Shown here: piece after piece, positions 36,961 to 48,243 of the stretch | How the letters are laid out: each line of letters starts with the position of its first letter | Position numbering within the stretch: the first letter of the stretch is position 1 | Origin: Cheilinus undulatus | Lineage: Eukaryota > Chordata > Actinopteri > Labriformes > Labridae | NCBI RefSeq assembly: GCF_018320785.1 | Contig: NC_054868.1 | Location: 44,895,874-44,959,873 of the forward strand | Length of the DNA stretch: 64,000 nt | Direction: 5' to 3' | Translations under genes and position numbers: made by a program | The notes under the pieces: model-generated | Seen by the model: the letters and a program-made list of their open reading frames with translations, nothing else | Databases searched by the model: none | What the model was told of the DNA's origin: nothing

Positions 36961-37908
36961 CTGGACATTTACACAAACATAAATGTTGGGACTTTAGGGT
37001 ACAGCATCAACCATCATATATTTATTTTGTAATCACTGCCATCCATCCATTTGCTTTAAAGTTTACCCTTCAGGCCCTGTTGTTCAGAAGGTTTTATTCA
37101 GAGAAAATGATCGAAATTGGTTGACTTTTTATGCCTTGATCACATAACCAAGCTCACTGTCCCTGTTTTCAAAGAAAAGCTGCATAGGATCAACCTGGTC
37201 CATGTAGAGATGTTTGTTTTTGATTTAAAAGTTTTACTCTACATACTTTATCCACAGGAGGTGTGAAAATCAACTCAAATCCAAAGTTCCTCACAACTGC
37301 TTTAACATTCCTGTGAACAACTCGGGTTTGTGCTGATTTTGGCGCCTCCTGTGGACAAAGCTATACCTTTTATCTCTTTACTGATCCTGCCCTGTGTCCT
37401 GGGTAAACAGGAACAGGAAGAGTGAGAAAGGAATGACATATGTAAGGATAAAAATCCACAGGTTTGGGTAGTGATGTCAGGCCTGCCCACAGAAATGGAT
37501 GGGCCTCCAGTAGGCCCAGGTAATGGACCCTCCCTAGATTCCATGTAATAACATCAACACATGCAGGCTGGTTTTGTAGCATTTAGTACTAGCTCCCTCA
37601 CTAGCAATTGAATCTTGGGCCCATCTTCAATCACCTTTTGAGCAGACTGAAAAAAACTTTTTGTGGGTGGTCTTAACATTTTATAGGCAAGGAGACAAGT
37701 TCTGCACACTAAGGAGCTCCCATATCAGGTGTTTATTAGCAAACAAGTGATGTTTTGAAACAGCATGCTCTTCTTCATAGTTGTCACAAGTCTGAAGCAA
37801 AAAAATGGTTAAGCGGCAAAATTGGAAAAGTGGTTAGAGTGGCAAAAAAGCAGCGAAACAGAGGTTAAAAGAGGCGAAAACAATGAATCAGCAGCAAATA
37901 TGATTTAA

Positions 37909-38304
37909 AGGTGCAGTGTGTAATATTTAGCCTAGTAGCATTTAGCTGAACAAACTTGGTAAAATTAAGCAAAACATTTCTGAGACTGTCTGTCTAAATA
38001 AGTGTTTAGTCATCTAAATTAAAAAATAGCTATTTTGAAAAAAAACAACAACTCAGAATAAACCTTTAATTCATACATAGAGTGGGGACCCTCCATGGAG
38101 GCCGCCATCTTGGATTTTTACATGTTTCCATGGTAACATAGAGGAAAAAAGAAAGAAAGGATAAGTAAAGTTGTTGTATTGTATTGTATTGTATTCACAT
38201 TACAGAAACACATTAAATCCAACTGGTTGCCACAGTTTTCAGCAGAGAAATGCAATCTAGAACCCACTTCTAGATGTTGATATTCAGTTTTACACACCGC
38301 ACCT
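37909..38304. mobile_element. 396-bp TTAA-flanked MITE with 'aggtgcagtgtgtaa' ends
   Basis: The ends 'aggtgcagtgtgtaa' and 'ttacacaccgcacct' are inverted; TTAA at 37905-37908 and 38305-38308. Block A copy 1 has a single TTAA at 26832-26835 in the same context ('gtgatttaagaaag'), so this is a clean post-duplication insertion with its empty site. A short TGTAT-type run lies inside. Confidence 0.93.
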
Positions 38305-38374
38305 TTAAGAAAAGAAAAATTGGTGGTAAAATAGTGAAAAGTGGCAAAAATGGGTCAAAAGTGGCAAAAAATGT

Positions 38375-39112
38375 GTGTGAAGTTTGCACAGTCAGTGATG
38401 ATTTGGGCTGCCATGGCATCTGGCATGGTCTACTGTGTTTTGTGAAGTCCACAGTCAACGCAGCCATCTGCCAGGACATTTTAGAGCACTTCATGCTTCC
38501 TTCTGCTGACAAGCTTTATGGAGATGCTGATTTCATTTTCCAGCAGGACTTGGCACCTGCCCACACTGCCAAAGCTGCCAAAAGCTGGTTCAATGACCAT
38601 GGTGTTACTGTGCTTGATTGGCCAGCAAACTGGCCTGACCTGAACCCCATAGAGAATCTATGGGGTATTGTCAAGAGGAAGATGAGAAACACCAGACACA
38701 ACAATGCAGATGACCTGAAGGCTGCTATCAGAGCAACCTGGGCTTCCATTACACCTGAGAGGTGCCACAGGCTGGTCACCTCCATACCACGCCGCATTGA
38801 TGCAGTAATTCATGCAAAAGGAGGCCCAACTGAGTATTGAAGGCATAGAAATGAACATACTTTTCAGAAGCCTGACATTTCTGTTGAAAATATCCTTTTT
38901 TTAAATTGATCTTATGTAATATTCAAATTTCTTGAGACACTGAATTTTGGGTTTTCTTACCTGTAAGCCATAATCATCAATATTTCAAGAAATAAAGGCT
39001 TGAAATACTTCACTCTGTGTGTAATGAGTCTATATTATATACGGGTTTCACTTTCAGAAACAAGTGACAAAAAATATTCAACTTTTTCTTGATCTAATTT
39101 TTTGAGATGCAC
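38375..39112 (+). mobile_element. 5'-truncated Tc1-like transposon, 3' half with DDE transposase fragment
   Basis: An open frame continues to 38840 and encodes about 150 residues of the transposase C-terminus: 'IFQQDLAPAHTAKAAKSWF' (second Asp), '...[16 protein letters not shown]' (Glu, the third catalytic acid, 34 residues on), through to 'HAKGGPTEY'. It is followed by a 3' non-coding part ending in 'ttttttgagatgcacta'. The N-terminal DNA-binding part is absent. Confidence 0.88.
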
Positions 39113-39685
39113 TAGTATATGCTGTTAAATGTTGAATATTCACTTTTGTTCATCTTTTATACTGTTTCATGTGTACTCCTTTAAAAGATCTAACATCATA
39201 CAAAATTTAATTGAAGCCTAAATAGAAAAAGTTGTGTTTTTTATTTAACAAACATATTTTTGTATAAAAAGAGACTATTACTTTAATAACTCAACAGCAC
39301 TGAAGAAACATATTGTAAGCATATTCATTTCAAACAAATTAAACTCCCTCTGACGGTGGTGACTTTAGAACTGACGGCGGTGACACTAATGATGGTGATT
39401 CTACTGGTGTTTTTATATTCCTAGCTTGTTCTCATACCCAACGCTTTTTCATTTTGTTCCTATCCTTTGTTACCTCTTGAAGTTTATTTTCACATAGCTT
39501 TCATCTCTCTACAGTATCTTGCTCCTGCTATAGCCTGCCTACTCCGAATTGGCGCATGTATGGCCTGATCCACTGGACTGTCTGGGGGAGTTTCCTGGTG
39601 ATGTGTGGGGGTGGGACAAAAACTTGATACAGCATAGTATATTTATATACTATACTTTGTATGGTGCTATATCGTATCGTCTTCC
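39113..39685. other. Unassigned spacer left of the CYP3-C block
   Basis: No exon 1 or exon 2 of a P450 can be found here, although these should precede CYP3-C. No recognisable repeat. Confidence 0.55.
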
Positions 39686-40275
39686 CCTAAGTATGTTAGT
39701 TTATTGAGTGTAGCTTGGTGCAGAAGCTTGCATTGTTATTTCTGAGAAACAGGGCAAAATACTGACCAAAGCAGGTCTTTTCTCGCCCTCAGAGGTCTAA
39801 GCTAGATTTGAATCTTCAAAAGAATTTCACTTAACATTTGTCTCAGTATAGTGACACTGTTTCATAGTTTTACCACTTTATTTTAGTAGTCTGAATCATT
39901 GCTTGTAAACCCATTGGCCAATGTGGGTCAAAAAGGTTTTTAATGAACAATTTCCTCTTCAAGATTAGTGTAATAATGATACGACTGCATAATGGTAACC
40001 AACCCCATGGTATAAGGCAACAAGGATTATGGGGGGAAAAGCAGGACTGTTTCTATTTGGAGGTTGACTTGAGAAAAGTATGCCAAATGCAGTGGAATTC
40101 AAGCTTAGCTAGGGCTTCAAGCAGCACTGAAGGGCCATCACACGCCGGTGCATGGCGACTGTCGGTGTAAGTCAATTCTTGGTACAACATTCAGTGTGAT
40201 CCTGCACAGCAGAGAGAGCGAAGAGATCCTCCCAGGACTGTGATTAAATAAAAATAATGAGCATATTGCACTTAA

Positions 40276-43132
40276 AGACCCTGTAAAGTGAATCTTAAGT
40301 TTTAGTGGTAACATACTAGATATATTGGAATATGGTTGCTGTAAACGTGAAAACACTGAGATCTACATGTGACTGAATTCTGGATTTAGACTGTTAGAAA
40401 GCTTTTCACCTCTTTCTTGGCTGGGTTTAATTTAGGAGGGGCAAGTATGTGGGCTGGTTACATTATGATCCCACAGTAGGGAATGACCCCGCCCCTCTAA
40501 ATCACAGAGTAGTTCATCTAAGTACAGTCTGTTGTTATCTGATGTCACTGCCTTTATGGAAAGTTAACAGTCAGTTAAATGCTGTTTTTTCCTTCATGGT
40601 GAGGTAATTTGCCAAATCTATCAGCCACAGTGGTCTATGGATCATTTACAGTGGTGTGAAAAAGTATTTGCCCCCTTTCTGATTCCTGAGTTTTTTGCAT
40701 ATTTATCACACTTAAATGTTTTGGATCATCAAACCAATTTTTATATTTCACTAAGACCACCCAAGTAAATGGAAAATGCAGTGTTTGAAAGATTATTTAA
40801 TTTTTTAAGGGGGGAAAACTCCAAACCTCTCTGGCCCTGTGTGAAAAAGTAATTGCCCCCCATGTTAAATCATGAGTTAACTGTGATTAACCACAGTTTT
40901 TGGAAAGCTGAGTTCAATTTCACTGGCCACACCCAGGCCTGATTACCGCCAGATTTGTTGAATCAAAAGAGCACTTACATAGAAACTGTCAGACAAAATG
41001 AAGTAGGCTACAAGATCTCAAAAAGAAACGCATCATGCCCCGAGCCAAAGAAATCCAAGAACAAATGAGAAACAAAGTGATTGAAATCTATCAGTCTGGA
41101 AAAGTTTACAAAGCCATTTCCAAGGCTTTGGGACTCCAGCAAACCACAGTCAGAGCCATTATCCACAAAGGAGAAAACAAGGAACAGTGATGAACCTTCC
41201 CAGGAGTGGTCGGCCAACCAAAATCACTCTGAGAGTGCAACCATGACTCATCCAGTAGGTCACAAAAGAACCTAGAACCACATCCAAAGACCTGTAGGTC
41301 TCACTGGCCTCAGTTAAGGTCAGTGTTCATGACTCAACCATAAGAAAGACGCTGGACAAAAATGGCACCCATGGGAGAGCTCCGAGGCCAAAACCACTGC
41401 TGACCAAAAAGAGCACAAAGGCTCGTCTCACATTTTCCAAGAAACATCTTGATGATCCCCAAGACTTTTGGAGAAATATTCTGTGGACTGATGAGACAAA
41501 AGTGTAACTTTTTGGAAGGTTTGAGTCCCGTTACATCGGGTGTAAAAATAACACAGAATTTGATAATAAGAACATCATGCCAACAGTCAAACATGGTGGT
41601 GTCAGTGTGATGGTCTGGGGCTGCTTTGCTGCTTCAGGACCTGGACCACTTGCTGTGATTGATGGAACAATGAATTCTGCTGTCTACCAGAAAATCCTGA
41701 AGGAGAATGTCCAACCATGAGTTTGTGACCTCAAGCTCAAGTGTACTTGGGTTATGCAGGAGGAGAATGAAACACACGGGCAAGTCCACCTCTGAATGGA
41801 TTAAACAAAGAAAAGGAAGTTGGCGTAGACAAAGTCCAGACATAAATCTGATTGAGATGCTGTGGCATAACCTTAAACTGAATGTTCATACTCAAAAACC
41901 CTCCAATGTGGCTGATTTAAAACAGTTCTACAAAGAAGAGTGGGCCAAAATTCCTCCACGGTGATGTGACTTATCCCCAAACCCCTGCGCACGGTTGTTG
42001 CCATCGACGGTTGCTCAGCCAGTTATTAGGTTCAGGGGACAATTACTTTTTTACACAGGGCCAGGCAGATTTGGATGGCCTTTTCTATTAATAAATGAAA
42101 TCATCATTTTAAAACGTAATTTTATATATACTCTGGTTATCTTTGTCTGATATTAAAATTTGTTTGATGATCTGAAACATTTAAGTGTGACAAATATGCA
42201 TAAAATAAGAAATCAGGAAGGGGGCGGATACTTTTTTACAGTAAAGTAGTTGTTTCTTGCATTAATTTATTTAAAAAATTGTTTGGATGAGCTGCTTTGC
42301 TGCTTCAGGACCTGGACCACTTGCTGTGATTGATGGAACAATGAATTCTGCTGTCTACCAGAAAATCCTGAAGGCGAATGTCCGGCCATCAGTATGTGCC
42401 CTCAAGCTCAAGCACTCTTGGGTTATGGGTTAAGAGTGGGTCAAAATTCCTCCACAGTGATGAGAAACACTCATCACCCGTTATCGCAAACGCTTGATTT
42501 CAGTTATTGCTGCCAAGGGTGGCACAACAAGTTATTAGGTTCAGGGGGCAATTACTTTTTCACACAGGGCCAGAGAGGTTTGGATTTTTTTCCCCCCTTA
42601 AAAAATTGGATAATCATTCAAACACTGCATTTTCTGTTTACTTGGGTTGTCGTTGTGAAATATAAAAATTGGTTTGATGATCCGAAACACTGAAGTGTGA
42701 TAAATATGCAAAAAACTCAGGAATCAGAAAGGGGGAAAATACTTTTTCACACCACTGTAGTGTATCATAACAAAGATTTGAGACAGAAAACAAACTCTGT
42801 CTCTTTTCTGGCACAGAGCCAGGCCGCTGCGCTCTGTTCATAAGGTCAAGGGGCAGGGTAATGGTGTGAGAACTTTTCCATTCTGTTTGTAACATTTGTT
42901 ACATTTAAAAGGATTGTATTTTTCCTGAGTTGGCATGGCTTCAGCTTATTCAACAGTCACGCCCACACCATCCTGTAGCAGATTTTACTGCCTTATTTGT
43001 CATGATTTTGTAGCTTAGTTTTCTAACTAGGAGAAGTTTTATTTGACTGAAATTTGAACAAGGGGGTTCATGACACAGTGACCTTTCATACAACAATCCT
43101 AAATACAGATTCATTTTCACTTTACAAGGTCT
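40276..43132. mobile_element. TTAA-flanked MITE, copy 3, split by a Tc1 element
   Basis: Same family as 11804-12876 and 29731-30467; TTAA at 40272-40275 and 43133-43136. Interrupted by the Tc1-like element at 40649-42757. Confidence 0.9.
40649..42757 (+). mobile_element. Tc1-like element with a captured internal patch
   Basis: Perfect ends 'cagtggtgtgaaaaagta' and 'actttttcacaccactg' with TA on both sides; the sister unit retains the empty site (TA at 30099-30100). Broken transposase wording runs through 41030-41700. From about 41703 to 42290 the sequence switches to a copy of 24838-25428, then resumes with about 75 bases already present at 41627-41702. Defective. Confidence 0.92.
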
Positions 43133-43150
43133 TTAATATATGAGGTAGTA

Positions 43151-44017
43151 ATGGGCGGAGCAAGGGGGTTTGTGGGGCTTCAGCCCTTAATGTTTTCTTA
43201 CAAGCCCCGAATCTTTCAGGTTGGTTTTAAGTATGTTTCTTAAGGCATTGCTGATCACAGCACTGAAATGTAATTTTTAAAGTAATTTTAAAAATCAGAT
43301 TTTTTTTTTTACTTTTAGGAAAGTATTTATGGAGGAAGATTTGGGACATTAAAAAAATATTTGGTATGCATTTTTTTTAATTCTAAGACAAATTATAGAA
43401 TTTTGACTTCTGGCAGAATTTTGACTTTTTCTTAGAACCAAAAAAAATGCATGCCAATTTTTTAATTGCCCTAATACTCTTTCGTATCGATACACTCACC
43501 CCAGTGTAAAAAAAAAAACTTTAAAATTGTTATAAAAATACAATTTTCTGCATTTTTGTGAATAAATTAATATCTCTAACCCCAGTTGTTGCTTTTTATG
43601 TGATTTGTTTGAAAATGCATCGCTTCAATTTCAACCTTTTTAACCAAATTCCTACCCTACCTATGAAATGTTACTTAAAATATAAACTTCAGGCATTTCT
43701 AGGAGGCAGAAGTAAAAATTATTTGACTCCAGCATGATGTGTCATGATTTTAGAATGATAATGACACTTATAGCTTAGTTAGGGAAAGAAAAAATGATGT
43801 TATCAATTAAGTATTTTTTTAGTTTGAACAACATTATTTCTGCCTAAATGTTGTGTAGATTTGTTGGCATTTTAAATTAAAATTTTTATTTGAGAGTGCA
43901 CAGAAACAGTGCATTAAACTGTCTGATAAGCAAAAAATTCTAGGGAAGTGCCCACCCCTTGGCCATTCTTTCTTTGGGCTTAGCCCCAGATTTTAAACAT
44001 GCCTGGCGCTGACCCTG
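43151..44017. mobile_element. 867-bp insertion with a 9-bp direct repeat
   Basis: Flanked by GAGGTAGTA on both sides (43142-43150 and 44018-44026) and missing from the first unit, where the site reads 'gaattagta' near 30477-30485. The ends ('atgggcggagcaag', 'ggcgctgaccctg') are not obvious inverted repeats. No coding capacity. Superfamily unknown; the 8-9-bp duplication would fit hAT or a retroposon. Confidence 0.65.
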
Positions 44018-44628
44018 GAGGTAGTACTGGCTGTCAACACTAGGTGGCAGTATGAAAACCAAGATATGATCTAGGCAGGACTGATGTTTTCATTATTATT
44101 ATAAATTGAAAGAAGATTTAAAAATTATTTAGAGGTGTTTCTGGCTTCTTACAGCAGGTTGCGCTACAGAAAAACCATGAAATTACTCTTTAAACGTGTA
44201 GAGGGGCAGACCTTGATCATACATGTGAAATATGAATGAAATCAGATGTGGCATAAGGGAGTTATGGCGACTTCCTGTCAAATTGGTGACATACCAAATG
44301 CTCGCCATCACCACTGAGACATCCTAAATAAAACATGTATGTGTTGTGGACAAATACTTAAAGGTCACAAATTATGCAAAATACACTTTTTCAGGCTTTT
44401 CTAACTAAAATATGTGCCCCTGGCCTGTCCACAATCCCCCCAAGAATCAGAAAAACCCACACCCCCCTGTCCGGTTAAAATGAACTGATGTTGATTTAGA
44501 ATATAATCTTCTTGTCTGTTTAGGGTTTCTTCACATTTGATGAAGACTGCTACAAGAAATATGGCAAAACATGGGGGTAAGTCTGCCTGCTTCACTGAGA
44601 ATTTTTGCATTTATCTCATGTAAATTTG

Positions 44629-46048
44629 TTTGAAATATTTTTATTAAAGAAAATCGAATCTTCATATAGCATCCACAAAAGCATTTTGCTTTTTCCTTTA
44701 CATACAAAAAAAAATTATCCAGGCCTGGCATAATTAATGAAATGAATAAGTCCTTCCATCCTTAGTAGTAGGCAAAAAACAAAAAACAAAAACATATATA
44801 TATATACACATACATACATACATACATACACATATATATACACATATGCATACATACATACATACATATACACATACATATACATAAAATCTTCTTATCT
44901 AGGTACAAAGTGAACAACAGAACAATAACAAACTGTTCTCATCCCAACCCCAACCTCAACCCACCCCTGGAGTGTCACCTGAACCTATATCTGCAAAGCC
45001 AAGTGGATTATTCAACTCTGCAAAAAGGAGACCAGTGGGTGCCAAATCTTCTCAAATTTATCCAATTTGTCTTTGAGAATGAATCTAATTCTTTCTAAAT
45101 GAAGTGTGTCCGTCAATTCAGTCAACCACAATTTGATAGTAGGCACTTCTTTCTTCTTCCAAAATAAAAGAATAAGTTTCTTGGCAGTGATAAGCCCATA
45201 TGACAGAAGATTCTGTTGAACTACCTGTAAGCCTTTTAGTTCTTCTGCTACTCCCATAATAATCAATAGTGGATCAGGTTTAATCTCCACCCCAAAAATC
45301 TTTGAAAAAAATTTAAAGATTCCAATCCAAAAATCCTGCAGCCTTGGGCACAGGGCATAACTGTGTGTCAAAGTCGCTTCCGTTAAGTTGCATTTATCAC
45401 AGCCTGGTGAAATGTCAGGAAATATTTTGTGTAGCTTCGACTTTGAGTAGTGCAGTCTGTGCAAAATTTTGAATTGTATTAGACAATGACGTGCATTTAT
45501 AGAGCATGCATGCACGTATTTCAGGCTTTTGTTCCAGGTATCCTCCGATAGCTGTTTACCCAGTTCTGCCTCCCATACTGCCTTAAGGGTGTCTGTTTTT
45601 GGGGGCTATATCCTGAAATGTACAATACAGGCCGGATATTATATTCTCAGACCCAGCCAGACTTTTTAAACAGTTATCCAATTTGTCTGGCCCTGCATTT
45701 TCGAAGCCTGGTAAATATGCTCTCACGTAGCTCCTAACCTGCAGATATTTAAAAAAGTCTTGGTGCAGTAGGGCATATCTGTGCTTTAACTGTTGAAATG
45801 ATGCAAAGACCCCCTCCACGTACAAATCTCCAACCTTACATATTCCCAAGTCTCTCCATCCAAGAAAGGCACCATCCAAGTTGGAAGGAGCAAAAGAGGG
45901 ATTAGCTGCTATAGGGAGTAAGAAGGACATGGCCCTCAGCTTGAAATATTTAGTAATTTGTTTCCATATACGTATGGTATTATGAATAACTGGATTGCTA
46001 TGGTAACTATGTTTACTTAATGATATAGGTGACAGGATAATTGCACCG
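44629..46048 (-). mobile_element. 5'-truncated L1/Tx1-type retrotransposon, ORF2 3' part
   Basis: About 1.42 kb on the minus strand with a 17-bp target duplication, 'tatctcatgtaaatttg', at 44612-44628 and 46049-46065; CYP3-B intron 3 has a single copy of it (31071-31087). Minus-strand frames at 45583-46048 ('SFLLPIAANPSFAPSNLDGA') and 45012-45515 ('CDKCNLTEATLTHSYALCP', a C-x2-C...H-x-C type C-terminal motif) match the end of fish L1-like ORF2, separated by a frameshift. A (TACA)n/(TATA)n microsatellite sits in its 3' region at 44790-44895. Confidence 0.9.
44790..44895. repeat. TA/CA/TACA microsatellite
   Basis: Runs of TATA, TACA and CATA tetramers in the 3' region of the L1 fragment. Confidence 0.85.
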
Positions 46049-47369
46049 TATCTCATGTAAATTTGATTGTTTCCTCTGAGCTGCTTGTCTGTTGACATTG
46101 AACATCTCCTTACATGGTGCTATAATGCTGATTTTACAAAGTGAATTTGTCTGACTGCACAGAAATGTCCCTCATGATTATCATTTTCTCTTCACTTTCT
46201 GTTTCTGGCATTTTCGATGGTCGTCAGCCTGTGCTGTGTATCACAGACCCCGCCATGGTCAAAACTGTTCTGGTCAAGGAGTGTTACTCTCTCTTCACCA
46301 ACCGCAGAGTACGTACCCTTACACTAAAACTCATTCATTCACTCATAAAGGTTTTGTGCTTCTTATCTTAACTCTCTTTCTAACCGTGTTGCAGAACCTC
46401 TACCTAAATGGACCCCTGTATGACGCCGTGTCCATCGCTGAGGACGATCAGTGGAGGAGGATCCGCAGCGTCCTCTCTCCTTCCTTCACATCAGGGAGGC
46501 TGAAAGAGGTACAGTCTTCTACTGTGCTAAAACTTCTTTCTTTCAGACATTTTCAACCTTTTTGTGACCCCTCGCAATCATCTTGCAGTACTTTTGGGGG
46601 TCTTAAAAATAGCCTGTTTAAAGATGTAGCCTCTGTGCATTGGTTATTGGCTATTCTACATGTTTTTTGTTGCCATAATTTAAAAAATGCTGTGAAGATG
46701 GTTACTTTAGGCTGGTGGTTGACATAGATTGACTCATTTCATTCTTTTAACCATTTTATTGCCGCTGGCAGTCCTACTAAATATGAGCCGATAGTCTAGC
46801 AGTGCCTCTTTAACAGCTTTTCTTCTTCATTTCAGACCCATAATATCTTGCATCCCAATTAAATATTCTGTTTTTTTGCCCTCCCGTATTCTATTCAACC
46901 TGTGTTTTTATCATTCCCATCTGTCTCATTGTTATCCTCAGATGTTTGACATAATGAAACGCCACTCTGCTAACCTGATCAGCAATATGAAAAAGAAAGC
47001 CGACAAAAATGAGCCCTTGGAGCTGAAAGAGTAAGAACACCAATGATCTAACATTTCAAGTTTCGTTTTTCAGAAAATGTCTGAAATCCGGTCAGTATAA
47101 GTGTGAAAGTCAGTATTTGATGTGTCTGTGTGCTCTTTAGGTTCTTTGGACCTTACAGTATGGACGTAGTGACCAGCACAGCCTTCAGTGTAGACATCGA
47201 CTCACTCAACAACCCCTCAGACCCGTTTGTCAGTAACATCAAGAAGATGCTGAAGTTTGACCTGTTAAACCCACTCTTCCTCCTTGTTGGTACAAAATTA
47301 ACTTTTGTGTTACAAGTTTTTTTTTTTACAGTTTTGAAAATCAGTTGGCAAAAAAACAACAATATTTAC

Positions 47370-48243
47370 ACCGCGTTCCACATTATTATGCAGATTGGAT
47401 TTTGGTGTCATAAACATTCAATTTTTTGTTTTACAAAAATTGTTTTTCCAACCAATGCTCACAAGCAGAAACAGTTGCAGTGGACCCAGAAATACATGAA
47501 GACTAATTTTCAGTCTTGTTTACTGATGAGTGCCATGCAACCCTGGATGGTCCAGAGGGACGGAGTAGTGGATGGTTGGATGGCCACCATGTCCCAACAA
47601 GGCTGCAACGTCAGCAAGGATGTGGCAGGGTCATGTTTTGGGCTGGAATCATGGGGAGAGAGCTGGTGGGCCCCTCTAGGGTCCCTGAAGGTGTGAAAAT
47701 GACCTTGGCAAAGTATATAGAGTTTCTGACTGACCACTTTCTTCCATGGTACAAAAAGAAGAACCGTGCCTTCTGTAGCAAAATTATCTTCATGCATGAC
47801 AATGCACCATCTCATGCTGCAAAGAATACCTCTGTGTCATTGGCTGCTATGGGCATAAAAGGTGTGATCCTCATCCTCCCCTGACCTCAACCCTATTGAG
47901 AACCTTTGGAGCATCCTCAAACGAAAGATCTATGAGGGTGGGAGGCGGTTCACATCAAAACAGAAGCTCTGGGAGGCTATTCTGACATCTTGCAAAGAAA
48001 TTCAAGCAGAAACTCTCCAAAAACTCACAAGTTCAATGGATGCAAGAATTGAGAAGGTGATATCAAAGAAGAGGTCCTATGTTCACATTAACTTGGCCTG
48101 TTAAGATGTTTTCTATTTAAATAGCTTTTGATTTCAGTAAATATGACCTCCTAATGCCACAAATTCAACAAATGACTATTTTCAGTTCTTCCCAGCCTAT
48201 AAAATGTTCAGAAACTCTGTTGTCCATAATAATTTGGAACAGT
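47370..48243 (+). mobile_element. Tc1-like relic in CYP3-C intron 7
   Basis: Near-identical to 32346-33222 at the homologous position, with the same missing N-terminal half and the same frameshift after 'GVILILP'. Duplicated together with the P450 gene. Confidence 0.88.

Larger units (their letters stand above)
36060..37900. repeat. Segmental-duplication block A, copy 2
   Basis: Aligns with 25440-26830 and 52085-53745, apart from the retroposon at 36140-36685. It ends in the low-complexity 'ggcaaaa' stretch, where a TTAA MITE entered at 37909. Confidence 0.9.
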
